A stretch of DNA of 64,000 nucleotides from contig NZ_JAENIK010000011.1 in NCBI RefSeq assembly GCF_016595465.1, positions 372,001-436,000 of the forward strand. The letters are read 5' to 3'. Source of the stretch: Luteolibacter yonseiensis (GTDB taxonomy: Bacteria > Verrucomicrobiota > Verrucomicrobiia > Verrucomicrobiales > Akkermansiaceae). This document shows positions 33,998-43,600 of this stretch, in pieces. Numbering within the stretch: position 1 is the stretch's first letter; each line of letters starts with the position of its first letter. The translations under genes and the position numbers were made by a program. The notes under the pieces were generated by a model. It was not told the origin of the DNA. It searched no databases and was given only the letters and a program-made list of their open reading frames with translations.

Positions 33998-34354
33998 ATG
34001 AGCACTATCAATCGCAAGTCGATCCGCCGCCGCGTTCACAACCGCATCCGCCGCAAGGTCAGCGGAACCTCCGAACGCCCGCGCCTCGCAGTTCACTATT
34101 CCAATCAACACATCTACGCCCAGGTCATCGACGATACGGCTGGCAAGACCCTTGTCTCCGCGTCGACCCTCGACAAGTCCTTCGAAAAGGCCTCCTCGAA
34201 CATCGAGAGCGCCCAGAAGGTCGGAGCACTCCTCGCGGAGCGCGCCAAGGGCTCGAACATCAGCGCCGTCGTCTTCGACCGCGGCGGTCACCTCTATCAT
34301 GGTAAAGTCAAAGCCCTCGCCGACGCAGCTCGCGAAGCCGGACTCCAATTCTAA
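33998..34354 (+). CDS. rplR: Large ribosomal subunit protein uL18
   Basis: 118 residues; binds 5S rRNA with uL5. '[20 protein letters not shown]', '[20 protein letters not shown]' and the end '[10 protein letters not shown]' are standard. Confidence 0.96.
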   Translation: MSTINRKSIRRRVHNRIRRKVSGTSERPRLAVHYSNQHIYAQVIDDTAGKTLVSASTLDKSFEKASSNIESAQKVGALLAERAKGSNISAVVFDRGGHLYHGKVKALADAAREAGLQF

Positions 34355-34375
34355 CGCTCTGACCTGACAAACATC

Positions 34376-35068
34376 ATGGTAACAATTCCAGAAAACGAAA
34401 CTCCAGCAGCAACCCCGGCAGCAGCACCACTCGGTCCTGTCGCAGGCTCCGGCTATCAAGGCGGTGGTGGCGGCTATCAAGGCAACCGCGGCCAAGGTGG
34501 CGGCGGCTACCAAGGCGGTGGCCAGGGTGGCGGTCGCGGACGTGGCGGTCCACGTCGTGAGGAGCGCGCCGCTCCGACCGATACCGAAGGCAACGAGCTT
34601 TCCGAAAAGGTCGTCTTCATCAACCGTTGCGCCAAGGTCGTCAAGGGCGGCCGTCGTTTCAGCTTCTCCGCTCTCGTTGTCACCGGCAACAAGCTCGGCA
34701 AGGTCGGACTCGGCTACGGTAAGGCGAACGAGGTGGCGGACGCCATCAAGAAAGCCAGCGAAGGAGCCCGCAAGGTGCTCGTGCCGATGAGCATCGTCGA
34801 CGGCACGATCCCTCACGAGATCTACGCCGAATACGGTGGTGGCAAGGTGCTCCTCAAGCCAGCGTCTCCCGGAACCGGGATCATCGCCGGTGGTGGTGTC
34901 CGCGCCGTCTGCGAAGCCGTCGGCATCCGTGACGTCCTCGCCAAGTCGATGGGTTCCTCCAACCACGCCAACGTGGTGAAGGCCACCCTCAAGGCCCTCG
35001 AACAACTCCGCACCCGCGACCAGGTCCTCGGCGGACGTGGCAAGAAAAAGCGCGAGAAGGCCATCTGA
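34376..35068 (+). CDS. rpsE: Small ribosomal subunit protein uS5 with long Gly-rich N-terminal extension
   Basis: 230 residues against 167 in E. coli; guards decoding fidelity and the mRNA entry pore. The normal S5 double-stranded-RNA-binding and C-terminal domains begin near residue 77 ('[20 protein letters not shown]') and contain '[20 protein letters not shown]' and '[18 protein letters not shown]'. Ahead of them are about 76 extra residues: an Ala/Pro-rich start and a repetitive Gly/Gln/Tyr tract (GGGGYQG-type units) followed by RGRGGPRR. The ATG at 34376 is the only start that fits the spacing after rplR. rpmD does not follow; a hairpin and rplO do. Confidence 0.95.
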   Translation: MVTIPENETPAATPAAAPLGPVAGSGYQGGGGGYQGNRGQGGGGYQGGGQGGGRGRGGPRREERAAPTDTEGNELSEKVVFINRCAKVVKGGRRFSFSALVVTGNKLGKVGLGYGKANEVADAIKKASEGARKVLVPMSIVDGTIPHEIYAEYGGGKVLLKPASPGTGIIAGGGVRAVCEAVGIRDVLAKSMGSSNHANVVKATLKALEQLRTRDQVLGGRGKKKREKAI

Positions 35069-35087
35069 GTTAAACGCAGGAAGACAG

Positions 35088-35123
35088 GAGCGGGGGCTGC
35101 CCGTCTGACTCCCGCTCTTTCTT
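35088..35123 (+). terminator. Hairpin with T-rich tail between rpsE and rplO
   Basis: GAGCGGG (35088-35094) pairs with CCCGCTC (35111-35117), followed by TTTCTT. It occupies the place of the missing rpmD gene, 20 bases after rpsE. It could act as a partial terminator that lowers expression of the genes downstream. Confidence 0.45.
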
Positions 35124-35161
35124 CCAAGCGATAACTTCCAACCAACAACTCTTCATACAAA

Positions 35162-35614
35162 ATGGAACTCCACTCATTCAGCCCGAATCCCGGCTCCAAG
35201 CACCGCAACAAGCGTCTTGGTTGCGGCGAAAGCTCCGGTCACGGCAAAACCTCCTGCAAAGGCAACAAGGGTCAGAAGGCCCGCTCCGGCTCCGGCACCC
35301 GTGTCGGTTTCGAAGGTGGCCAGATGCCACTCCACCGCCGTCTTCCGAAGCGCGGCTTCAACAACTATGACTTCCGTGACAAGGTCGCTGTCTTCAATGT
35401 TGGCGAACTCGACGATCTTTTCGACGCCGGTGCCACGGTCGACGAAGCCGCCCTCAAGGGACAAGGCCTCGTGAACGGCACCTTCGACAAGGTCAAGGTT
35501 CTTGGCGTTGGCGAAGTCACCAAGGCACTCCACCTCGTGGTGTTCAATGCCAGTGCTTCCGCTCGCGAAAAGATCGAAAAAGCAGGTGGGACCGTCACCG
35601 TTCCTACTGCTTGA
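35162..35614 (+). CDS. rplO: Large ribosomal subunit protein uL15
   Basis: 150 residues, normal length; late 50S assembly protein. 'KRLGCGESSGHGKTSCKGNK'-type Gly/Lys-rich start, 'GFEGGQMPLHRRLPKRGF' and a C-terminal 'ASAREKIEKAGGTV' are the family signatures. Upstream rpmD is absent. A strong stem follows the stop. Confidence 0.95.
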   Translation: MELHSFSPNPGSKHRNKRLGCGESSGHGKTSCKGNKGQKARSGSGTRVGFEGGQMPLHRRLPKRGFNNYDFRDKVAVFNVGELDDLFDAGATVDEAALKGQGLVNGTFDKVKVLGVGEVTKALHLVVFNASASAREKIEKAGGTVTVPTA

Positions 35615-35639
35615 TCGCTTTTGACTGATTTCTGATTTC

Positions 35640-35681
35640 CGACGAGGAAGCGCACGCGCGCTTCCTCGTCGTGTTTGTTTT
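35640..35681 (+). terminator. Strong stem-loop between rplO and secY
   Basis: A perfect 14-bp stem (CGACGAGGAAGCGC / GCGCTTCCTCGTCG) with a 4-base loop, then TGTTTGTTTT. It ends only 29 bases before the secY start, which leaves no room for a separate promoter. It is therefore probably an attenuator or processing site rather than a full terminator. Confidence 0.65.
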
Positions 35682-35709
35682 CACGCGTCATTCTCCTCAT
35701 CTCTCCGCC

Positions 35710-37203
35710 ATGATTTCTGCGTTTAAAAATACTTGGAAAATTCCCGAACTGCGGGACCGCATTCTCTTCACCCTCGCCCTGATCGTCATCATCCGCCTCG
35801 GGGTCCACCTGACGCTGCCGGGTGTCGATTCCTCGGTCATCGCGAAGTACCTCGACTTCAAGCAAAACGAGGATCCCGCGGCAGGCGGAGGAATCGCCGC
35901 GCTTCTGACGGTGTTCTCCGGTGGAGGTTTGCAACAGGCCGGTATTTTCGCACTGGGGATCATGCCCTATATCTCCGCCTCCATCATGGTCCAGCTCATG
36001 ACCGCGGTGGTGCCGAAACTGTCGCGTCTCGCCCGTGAGGACGGCGGCCGCCAGAAAATCACCCAATACACCCGTTACATCACGATCGTCATCGCGGTGG
36101 TGCAGGGATTCTTCGTCGCAAAATCGCTGACGAATCCGGAAAACATCCCCTACATGAAGGGGATCAGCCAGTTCGGACATCTTGTCCCTGATCCGAGCAT
36201 CCTGTGGATGGCGATGACCGTCATCACCATCGTCGCCGGCACCGTCCTGCTGCTTTGGATCGCGGACCAGATCACGGAAAAAGGCATCGGCAACGGCACC
36301 TCCATCATCATCACGGTCAACATCATCTCCTCGCTGCCGGGTGCCTTGATCCAGGCGTGGCACTTCTTCGTTTCCGGAAAAGAGGCGAACGTTTTCAACT
36401 CGCTCATGATGGTTGTCATGATCGTGCTCCTGCTCGTCGTCATCGCCTCCACCATCGCGATCACCCAGGCCCAGCGCCGCATCGCCGTGCAATACGCCAA
36501 GCGTGTCGTCGGCCGCAAGCAGTTCGGCGGCCAGACCCAGTATCTCCCGCTGAAAGTCAACTATGCGGGTGTGATGCCCATCATTTTCGCCACCGCGGTG
36601 CTGTCCCTTCCTCCGATGATGCTCCAGTGGTTCTTCCCCAACCAGGGTTGGGCGACCAAGATCTACGGTGAACTCGTGGGCGGCGGCACGTGGTATTACA
36701 TCCTCGGCGGCATCGGTATCTTCCTCTTCTCCTATTTCTGGGTGGCGATGATGTTCCAGCCCTCGCAGATCGCCGAAGATCTCAAGCGCAACGGCGGCTA
36801 CATCCCTGGGGTGCGTCCCGGCAAGCCGACGGCGGATTTCCTCGACTTCACGATGACACGCCTCACCTTCGCCGGTGCGATTTTCATGGTAATCCTGTTC
36901 ATCCTTCCCGTCCTGACCGGACATGTGGTCGGCCTTCCTCCCTCCTCGCTCATTCTCCACTTCTTCGGCGGCACCTCGTTGCTCATCATGGTGGGTGTGG
37001 TGTTGGACGTGATGCGCCAGGTGGAAACCCAGCTTCTCCAGAAGCATTATGACGGCTTCCTGCGCAAAGGAAAAGTCAAGGGACGCTATGACCGCTTGAA
37101 CCAGAACAGCGGTGCCGCTCCGAAAAACGCCATCATCTATCTCTGGGTGGTCATCGCGATCCTCGTCGTGATCGGTGTGACGGCATGGGTCTATAAACAT
37201 TAG
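35710..37203 (+). CDS. secY: Preprotein translocase subunit SecY
   Basis: 497 residues, longer than E. coli SecY (443), with ten predicted membrane helices; the channel of the Sec translocon. Signatures are 'PYISASIMVQLMTAVVPKLS' in TM2, 'GIGNGTSIIITVNII' in TM4 and 'QPSQIAEDLKRNGGYIPGVR' in the cytosolic loop with the conserved Arg region before TM9. The extra length is mostly in the periplasmic loop of TM1-2 and in TM5-6 loops. The start at 35710 matches the family start (MISAFKNTWKIPELRDRIL). The adk gene follows after 5 bases. Confidence 0.96.
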   Translation: MISAFKNTWKIPELRDRILFTLALIVIIRLGVHLTLPGVDSSVIAKYLDFKQNEDPAAGGGIAALLTVFSGGGLQQAGIFALGIMPYISASIMVQLMTAVVPKLSRLAREDGGRQKITQYTRYITIVIAVVQGFFVAKSLTNPENIPYMKGISQFGHLVPDPSILWMAMTVITIVAGTVLLLWIADQITEKGIGNGTSIIITVNIISSLPGALIQAWHFFVSGKEANVFNSLMMVVMIVLLLVVIASTIAITQAQRRIAVQYAKRVVGRKQFGGQTQYLPLKVNYAGVMPIIFATAVLSLPPMMLQWFFPNQGWATKIYGELVGGGTWYYILGGIGIFLFSYFWVAMMFQPSQIAEDLKRNGGYIPGVRPGKPTADFLDFTMTRLTFAGAIFMVILFILPVLTGHVVGLPPSSLILHFFGGTSLLIMVGVVLDVMRQVETQLLQKHYDGFLRKGKVKGRYDRLNQNSGAAPKNAIIYLWVVIAILVVIGVTAWVYKH

Positions 37204-37208
37204 CCTCA

Positions 37209-37886
37209 TTGACCGCGCCAGCCGTCAGACCGCTCCGAGTCGTTCTGCTCGGACCTCCGGCTTCCGGCAAGGGGACGCAGGGCAGACGGCTCGCGCAAGG
37301 TCTCGGCCTCGCCTACCTCAGCACCGGTGCCCTCCTTCGGGAACAGATGGAGCAGGGCACCGAACTGGGAAAAAAGGCCGAACCCATCCTTGCCCGTGGC
37401 GGGTATCTTCCCGACGAGCTGATGCTGCCGATCCTGGCGGAATGGCTGGACCGCCAGAATGACGGTTGGGTTCTCGACGGATTTCCACGCAGCCTCCCGC
37501 AGGCAAAGTTCCTCGACGCCACCCTTGCCGGGCGGGGATCGGAGCTGGACGCGGTGGTTTCTCTTGAAGCTCCCTTTTCGGTACTGCTGTCCCGTATCCG
37601 CGACCGGGTCGAATGCGCGGACTGCCGTTGGACAGGTCAGGGGGAGCAGCTCGCAGACACCGGCAAATGTCCCGTATGCGAGGGTGCCGCAGGTCCCCGT
37701 GCGGATGACAGCGAGGAGAATTTCCGCAGCCGTCATTCGGAATTCATTTCACTGACCCAACCGGTCATCGATCATTATCGGAAGCTGGGTCATCTCATTC
37801 CCTGCGATGCCACTGCTCCGCAGGATGACGTGGCCGCCCGGTTGCTCGATGCCATTCTTCCCAGCCGTTTGGATACGCCTGATTGA
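37209..37886 (+). CDS. adk: Adenylate kinase, zinc-lid type
   Basis: 225 residues; catalyses ATP + AMP = 2 ADP in the cytoplasm. P-loop GPPASGKGT at residues 15-23, AMP-binding 'LSTGALLRE' and 'DGFPRSLPQA', LID region with four cysteines (Cys136, Cys139, Cys154, Cys157) arranged as in the zinc-binding forms. The LID has a slightly unusual spacing and the usual 'GR' arginines are replaced by 'RADDSEENFRSR'. No ATG is available before the P-loop; the TTG at 37209, five bases after the secY stop, is the best start. Conserved secY-adk-map order. Confidence 0.93.
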   Translation: MTAPAVRPLRVVLLGPPASGKGTQGRRLAQGLGLAYLSTGALLREQMEQGTELGKKAEPILARGGYLPDELMLPILAEWLDRQNDGWVLDGFPRSLPQAKFLDATLAGRGSELDAVVSLEAPFSVLLSRIRDRVECADCRWTGQGEQLADTGKCPVCEGAAGPRADDSEENFRSRHSEFISLTQPVIDHYRKLGHLIPCDATAPQDDVAARLLDAILPSRLDTPD

Positions 37887-38126
37887 GCCGATCCCGGTCC
37901 GGGTCCGCCGCGTTGCCACCAGGCACCAGGCGACCCCGGGCAAAAACCTGAAACGCTTCCCAAATGACCGGCATTCTGAAAGGGGTATGGAAGGCTGGTC
38001 CGCGGTGGAACTCCCGACCCACAATCCGCATAACTTCGAATTGTCCTTGCGATAGGGCGGTTCATCAGAAAGAAGTGGCTGCAAGCTTGCTTGAAAATTC
38101 CGTTTCTCAATTTTTGTCATAATCTC

Positions 38127-38930
38127 GTGTCCCGCAGAACCCGCATCCCCATCAAAACGCCGCGTGAAATCGATTTCATGCGCAAGGCCGGCTCCATCGC
38201 ATCCACCATTCTTCAGGCGCTTGCCAAGGAAGTGGCTCCGGGCAGGACCACGGGTGAGATCGACCAGCTCGCGGCCGAACTGATGCGCGAGCACGACTGC
38301 AAGAGCGCCTTCCTCGGCTACCGCGGATTTCCCGGCTACACCTGTATCTCCGTGAACGAGGAGGTCGTGCATGGTATCGGAGGCCCGCGGAAAATCATGC
38401 CGGGCGACATCGTGAAGATCGATGTGGGCATCACCAAAAGCGGATTCATCGGTGACAATGCCACGACCGTGGCCGCGGGCGACATCCCTCTTGAAACCAA
38501 GCGTCTCCTTGCCGTGACGGAGCAATCGCTCTATGAGGCGATCAAACACGCGCGCGCGGGCAGGAAGCTCGCGGACCTCTGCGGTTCTGTCGAGGCGTTC
38601 ACCAAGCCACACGGATTTACCATCGTCCGCGAGTTCGTCGGACACGGAGTCGGCCGCCGCCTGCATGAGGAACCGCAGGTGCCGAACTACCGCCCGCCGG
38701 GAAAATCCCCGACACTGGAAGCCGGAATGACACTCGCCATCGAGCCGATGGTGAACGCCGGCGTTCCTTCGGTGAGAATTCTTGATGACGGCTGGACTGT
38801 CATTACGGAGGACAGGAAGCCTTCCGCGCACTTCGAGCACACCGTGCTGGTCACCTCCGGAGATCCGGAAATCCTCACATGGCGGCCGAGGGAGGCGTTG
38901 CCGGAAATGTTGGGCCTGCCGCCTTGGTGA
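38127..38930 (+). CDS. map: Methionine aminopeptidase, type I
   Basis: 267 residues; removes the initiator methionine from new proteins. With the GTG at 38127 as start, the five metal ligands fall at Asp99, Asp110, His173, Glu206 and Glu237, each two residues from the E. coli positions (97, 108, 171, 204, 235). This supports the GTG against an in-frame TTG at 38091. Motifs: 'KIDVGITKSGFIGDNATT', 'GHGVGRRLHEEPQVPNY', 'TLAIEPM', 'AHFEHTVLVT'. It is separated from adk by 240 bases and may have its own promoter in the AT-rich 38088-38125 stretch. No infA, rpmJ or rpsM follows. Confidence 0.95.
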   Translation: MSRRTRIPIKTPREIDFMRKAGSIASTILQALAKEVAPGRTTGEIDQLAAELMREHDCKSAFLGYRGFPGYTCISVNEEVVHGIGGPRKIMPGDIVKIDVGITKSGFIGDNATTVAAGDIPLETKRLLAVTEQSLYEAIKHARAGRKLADLCGSVEAFTKPHGFTIVREFVGHGVGRRLHEEPQVPNYRPPGKSPTLEAGMTLAIEPMVNAGVPSVRILDDGWTVITEDRKPSAHFEHTVLVTSGDPEILTWRPREALPEMLGLPPW

Positions 38931-38963
38931 GCGCCGGTCGGGGGCTGGGGATCGCGGAGACTT

Positions 38964-40349
38964 TCAATCCAGGAATTTCCCCGGATTGAGAATGCCATTC
39001 GGATCGAACGCGTTTTTGAGCACCTTGTGGGTGGCGAAGGCTGTCTCGCCGAGGGCTTGGCGGATCCATGGTTTCTTCGCGAGGCCGACGCCGTGTTCGC
39101 CGGTGATGGCTCCATCGTTGGCGAGTATCCACCTGAAAAGCTGGTCCAGCGCGGCATCCGCATGGACACGGATTTCAGGATCCCCGTAGTCGCGCACCAT
39201 CAGATTGGTGTGGATGTTTCCATCACCCGCGTGGCCGAAGCAGGCGATCGGGATGCCGGTCTCCTGTTCCAACCGGCGGGCGAAGGTGACGAGCTCGACC
39301 AGCTTGGAACGCGGCACGACGATGTCTTCGTTCAGCTTGGTGAGGCCGGTGTCGCGGAGAGAGAACGAAAATTCGCGGCGGAGTTTCCAGATACGTTCGC
39401 ATGAGGCTTCATCCGGCGCGCGTTCGATGAAGGTCGCGCCGAGTGTGGTGAGAAGCTGATGGAGCTCTTCGATTTCCGACAAGGTGGCGGCGGGACGGCC
39501 ATCGATTTCGACGATGAGGTGGGCGTCGCCCGGCGGAAATGTTTCCGCACCGAGCTTCTTGCGGGCGGCCGCGAGGGTGAAGGTATCGGTGATTTCGAGT
39601 GCGGAGGGGAGGTGTCCGGCGTTGAGGATGGCTTGCACCGCCGCGGCGGCCATTTCGAATTCCGGAAAAATCGCCGCAAGCATCGCACGGCTGGCGGGTT
39701 TGGGGATGATGCGGAGCGTCGCTTCCGTGATGATTCCGAGCATGCCTTCCGACCCGGTGAAACTGCCGATGAGGTCGAAGCCGGTTTTGTTTTTATGCAG
39801 GCGTCCGCCGGTCCGGAGGATTTCGCCGGAAGCCAGCACGACCTCCAGTCCGAGCACGTAGCTGCGGGTCACGCCGTATTTCAAGCAGCGCGGACCACCG
39901 GCGTTCGTGGCGATGTTTCCTCCGATGGAGCAATCCTTGAGCGAAGCGGGGTCGGGGGGATACTCCCAGCCCACGGCATGCGCGGCGGCCTGGAGATCAC
40001 CCGTGATGACGCCCGGTTGCACGATCGCGACGCCGTCTTCCGGATGCATGCCGAGGATGCGGTTCATGCGCATCGTGGACAGCACGATTCCGCCGCGCAC
40101 GGGGACCGCTCCTCCCACATAGCCGAATCCCGCGCCACGTGTGGTGACGGGAATCCTGTTCTCGTTCGCATATTTCATGACAGCCGAAACGTCGGCGGTG
40201 GATTCCGCGAAAACGACCACATCCGGAACATGGCTGGCGTACCACTTGTCACCCGAGTGGTCGCCAAGGGTCGAGGGGGACACGGATACTTTGTCCCCGT
40301 TGATAACGGAAATCAAGCCGGCGAGCCAATCTGGTGGGGTTGGGATCAT
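38964..40349 (-). CDS. glcD: FAD-linked oxidase, glycolate oxidase/D-lactate dehydrogenase GlcD type
   Basis: 461 residues; an FAD enzyme oxidising a 2-hydroxyacid such as glycolate or D-lactate. The PCMH FAD-binding domain (about 40-215) has 'VTTRGAGFGYVGGAVPV', 'PPDPASLKDCSIGGNIATNA' and 'KNKTGFDLIGSFTGSEGMLG'. The C-terminal oxidase domain has the substrate/flavin motifs 'FGHAGDGNIHTNL' and 'GEHGVGLAKKPW'. The start at 40349 gives the usual compact N-terminus; an upstream frame of 27 codons is Pro-rich and unlikely. It is convergent with map (34 bases between stops). No glcE/glcF partner is nearby, so the exact substrate is open. Confidence 0.85.
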   Translation of the reverse strand: MIPTPPDWLAGLISVINGDKVSVSPSTLGDHSGDKWYASHVPDVVVFAESTADVSAVMKYANENRIPVTTRGAGFGYVGGAVPVRGGIVLSTMRMNRILGMHPEDGVAIVQPGVITGDLQAAAHAVGWEYPPDPASLKDCSIGGNIATNAGGPRCLKYGVTRSYVLGLEVVLASGEILRTGGRLHKNKTGFDLIGSFTGSEGMLGIITEATLRIIPKPASRAMLAAIFPEFEMAAAAVQAILNAGHLPSALEITDTFTLAAARKKLGAETFPPGDAHLIVEIDGRPAATLSEIEELHQLLTTLGATFIERAPDEASCERIWKLRREFSFSLRDTGLTKLNEDIVVPRSKLVELVTFARRLEQETGIPIACFGHAGDGNIHTNLMVRDYGDPEIRVHADAALDQLFRWILANDGAITGEHGVGLAKKPWIRQALGETAFATHKVLKNAFDPNGILNPGKFLD

Positions 40350-40629
40350 GGAGAACCCCGGCAGGGTTGGTGGTCGGCAAGCCAGCGTCAACCCAAGATT
40401 GGGCGGGGTGGGGAAGGCTGGCTGGCTCAAATCGGGTTTCGTTGAAAATCAGTCGGAAGTGATCGGGACAAACATATGACAACGCGGACGGGCCGAGGAA
40501 TTTATCAAACTTGGAAGAAAACTTGCTATCGGGTCAGGCGACGGTGCCGCACCGGGCGGTTCGCGCTTCCAGGTCCGCCATCTTTGGAATCCCCCCTGAT
40601 CACTCACAAATCAGCAAATCAACTACTCC

Positions 40630-43600
40630 ATGAAATTATCTGCCTCAGCGGCCTTCTTCAGGTTCCGTTCCTCTTTGTTCCTGCCTTCCGTGATGGTGCT
40701 CTCGTGCGCCGCGATCCATACCTCCCAAGCCGCCGATGCCACCTGGAGCGTGACAGGCCCCGCACCCTGGACCACAGGCTCCAACTGGAGCGGAGGTGCC
40801 GCACCCGCCACCACCGACCGGGCTCTCATCCTCAACGGCGGCGAGGCCACGGTCGCGGCCGGAGATACGATCAGCATCAATACCCTCCGCTTCGTCAACG
40901 GTACCCTCAGCATGACAGGCGGGTCGCTCAACACGACGACCACCAACGACGCCGATGGCGTGAGGATCGGGGACTATGTCTTGAATCAAACCGTTGGCAC
41001 CGTAACGCTGGCGATGTCGGGTGCCTCCTCCATCACCGCCGCCGACCGGATCTTCCTTGCGGACGGAGATGGCGCGACTCCTGTCGTTACCACCGTCACG
41101 GCAACCCTTTCGGACACCGCATCGATCACCGCCACCAACGATTATGTCATCCTTGGTCGCAATCATGGTACAGCGAACGTGACGCTCACCCAGAACGCGG
41201 TCATTGAGAAGAAAGGCACTGCAAATACCTTCCTCATCGGCGATGGAGCCCTGGGCACCGGGACGGTCACTCTCAAGGATTCCTCCGCCCTCAAGTCCGC
41301 CAACCAATTCTTGATAGGCAATGGAAGCGGATCCATCGGTTCGGTCACTCTCCAGAATTCCTCGACGCTCGCTTCGACCGGCGGCAATATCGTCTTAGGA
41401 AACGCAAGCGCGGCCACCGGCAGCATTACTCTCCAAGGAACCTCGGCGGTTACCTTCACGGGGGAGATCTACGTCGGCAATTCGTCCGGAGGCACCGGCA
41501 CCCTCACCATTTCCGACAATGCCACCGTTACCAAAACCGGCACCAGCGGTTTTGTGACCGCCGCACGGAACAATGGCACCGGCACCATCACGGTGGAGGG
41601 CAACGGGAAATTGATCAGCCAGAACGCCATCCGCCTTGCGGAAGGTGCTACGGCCAATGCCACCTTGAATGCCAAGGGAAATTCCGTTGTCCAGGTGACT
41701 AACGGCTTGCAGATCGGCTACCAAGGCACCGGGAAAACCGTGGTTTCCGACAGCGCCCAGATCACTGTGGGCGGCGGGGTGAATATCGGCTTCGGTGCCA
41801 CGACAGGGACAGGAACGTTGCAAATGAGCAGCGGGACTGTCACGGTGGGTGGCGCGTTGACCGTCGGTACCGACGGTGCCAAGGGTTCGCTGCTGATGAC
41901 CGGAGGCATCCTGAATGCCACCGCCACCGGCCCCACACCTCCATCCTACGTCATCGGTGGCGGCATCGGCTCCGTGGCCACGGTAACGCTTTCCGGCAGC
42001 AGTGTGATCAATGCCGGCGGGATCAAATGGAAAAGCGGCGATTTGGGAGGAACCGACGCCACCAGAATCGGCACCACCGCCGTCACTCTCAACGGCAGTT
42101 CCGCGCTGACACTCAATCAGTTCACCCTCGGACATCTCGGTGGTGACACGTCGAGCACGAATGTGACCGTCAATGACACCGCCACTCTGACGGTGAACGA
42201 CTTCATCACCATCGGTCGGGATGACGCGGGCACCAACGGCACCATGACCGTTCACCTCAACCTCAATGGAGGCACCCTCGCCACCAAAAGGATCCTGGCC
42301 GGAGGAGGCACGACCACCGCGACCAACAATAATATCATCGCCAACGGGGGCACCATCAAGGCGCTCGCCGACCAATTGGATTTCTTCCAAGCCACTCAAC
42401 ACAACAATTCTCGCCCGAATGTGAGTCTCGCCTCCGGTGGATTGAGCTTCAATACCAACGGCTTTACCGTCGGCGTCAAAAACGAACTCGGCGGGACCGG
42501 CGGCCTGACCAAAACAGGTGCGGGAAAGCTGAGCCTCTCCGGTCCCCAAACCTTCACCGGCACCACGACAGTGAGCCAAGGCACGCTGGATCTAGATACC
42601 TCGAGCTCGCTCATCGGACCGTGTGTCGTTTCCGCAGGTGGTGTCCTCTCCATCAGTGGCAGCTCCACCAATTCGGCGGTCGTGCCGGATCTCGCATTTT
42701 CCGATGGTTCGTCGCTCTCGATCTCCAATCTGGGTTCGGGATCGGCGATCAATGTCGGCACCAGCCTCACCACAAGCGGCAACGTGACGGTGAATGTCTC
42801 CGGCGCGCTCGAAGCGGGTGTTGATTATCCGCTGATCTCCCATCCCGGAGTCGTCGGAGGGTCCGGTGCCGGCGCGTTCAAGATCGGCTCGCTAGGTCGC
42901 GGGGTGGTTGCCAATATCTCGAACAGCAATGGTTTGCTGTCACTCCACGTCTCCACCGTGGATCCATTGGTGTGGAAAGGCAATGTCAGCTCGGCATGGG
43001 ATATCAACACCACCTCGAACTGGACGCTGAGCGGAGCGGTTTCCAAGTATCTGCAAAGCGACAACCTGCTGTTCAACGATGACGCCACCAACACCGCGGT
43101 CCTGCTCAACACGACCGTGAATCCTTACAACGTCACGTTCAACAGCTCGAAAGCCTACACGCTCGGCGGCACGGGAGTCATCACCGGCACCACCGGACTC
43201 ACCAAGAGCGGGACCGGCATGCTCACCCTCGCCACGGCCAATACCTATACCGGCACCACCGTGGTCAATGGCGGCACGCTGAAATTCGGTGACGGCACCT
43301 CCAACGGATCCATCACCGGACCGCTGACAGTCACTGACAGCAACGTCATTTTCAACACCACGGGAAGCTCCGACATTTCCGGATCGATCGAAGGATACGG
43401 CGTTGAGACCAGCCTCACCAAGACCGGGAGCGGCACCCAGACCCTGACATGGACCGGCAACACCTACTATGGTCCGTTCAACATCAACGAAGGCACCGTG
43501 AAATTCGGCAATGGCACTGTCAATGGAGCGGTGGGAACGAGCACCACCTACAACATCGCCAGTGGTGGCGCACTCGCCCTGGACTTCGCGAGCGCCGTTA

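Noticed and set aside
35365-37209. 614-codon open frame antisense to rplO/secY
   Set aside because: Shadow frame, His/Asp-rich, no recognisable domain; the secY and rplO reading is unambiguous.
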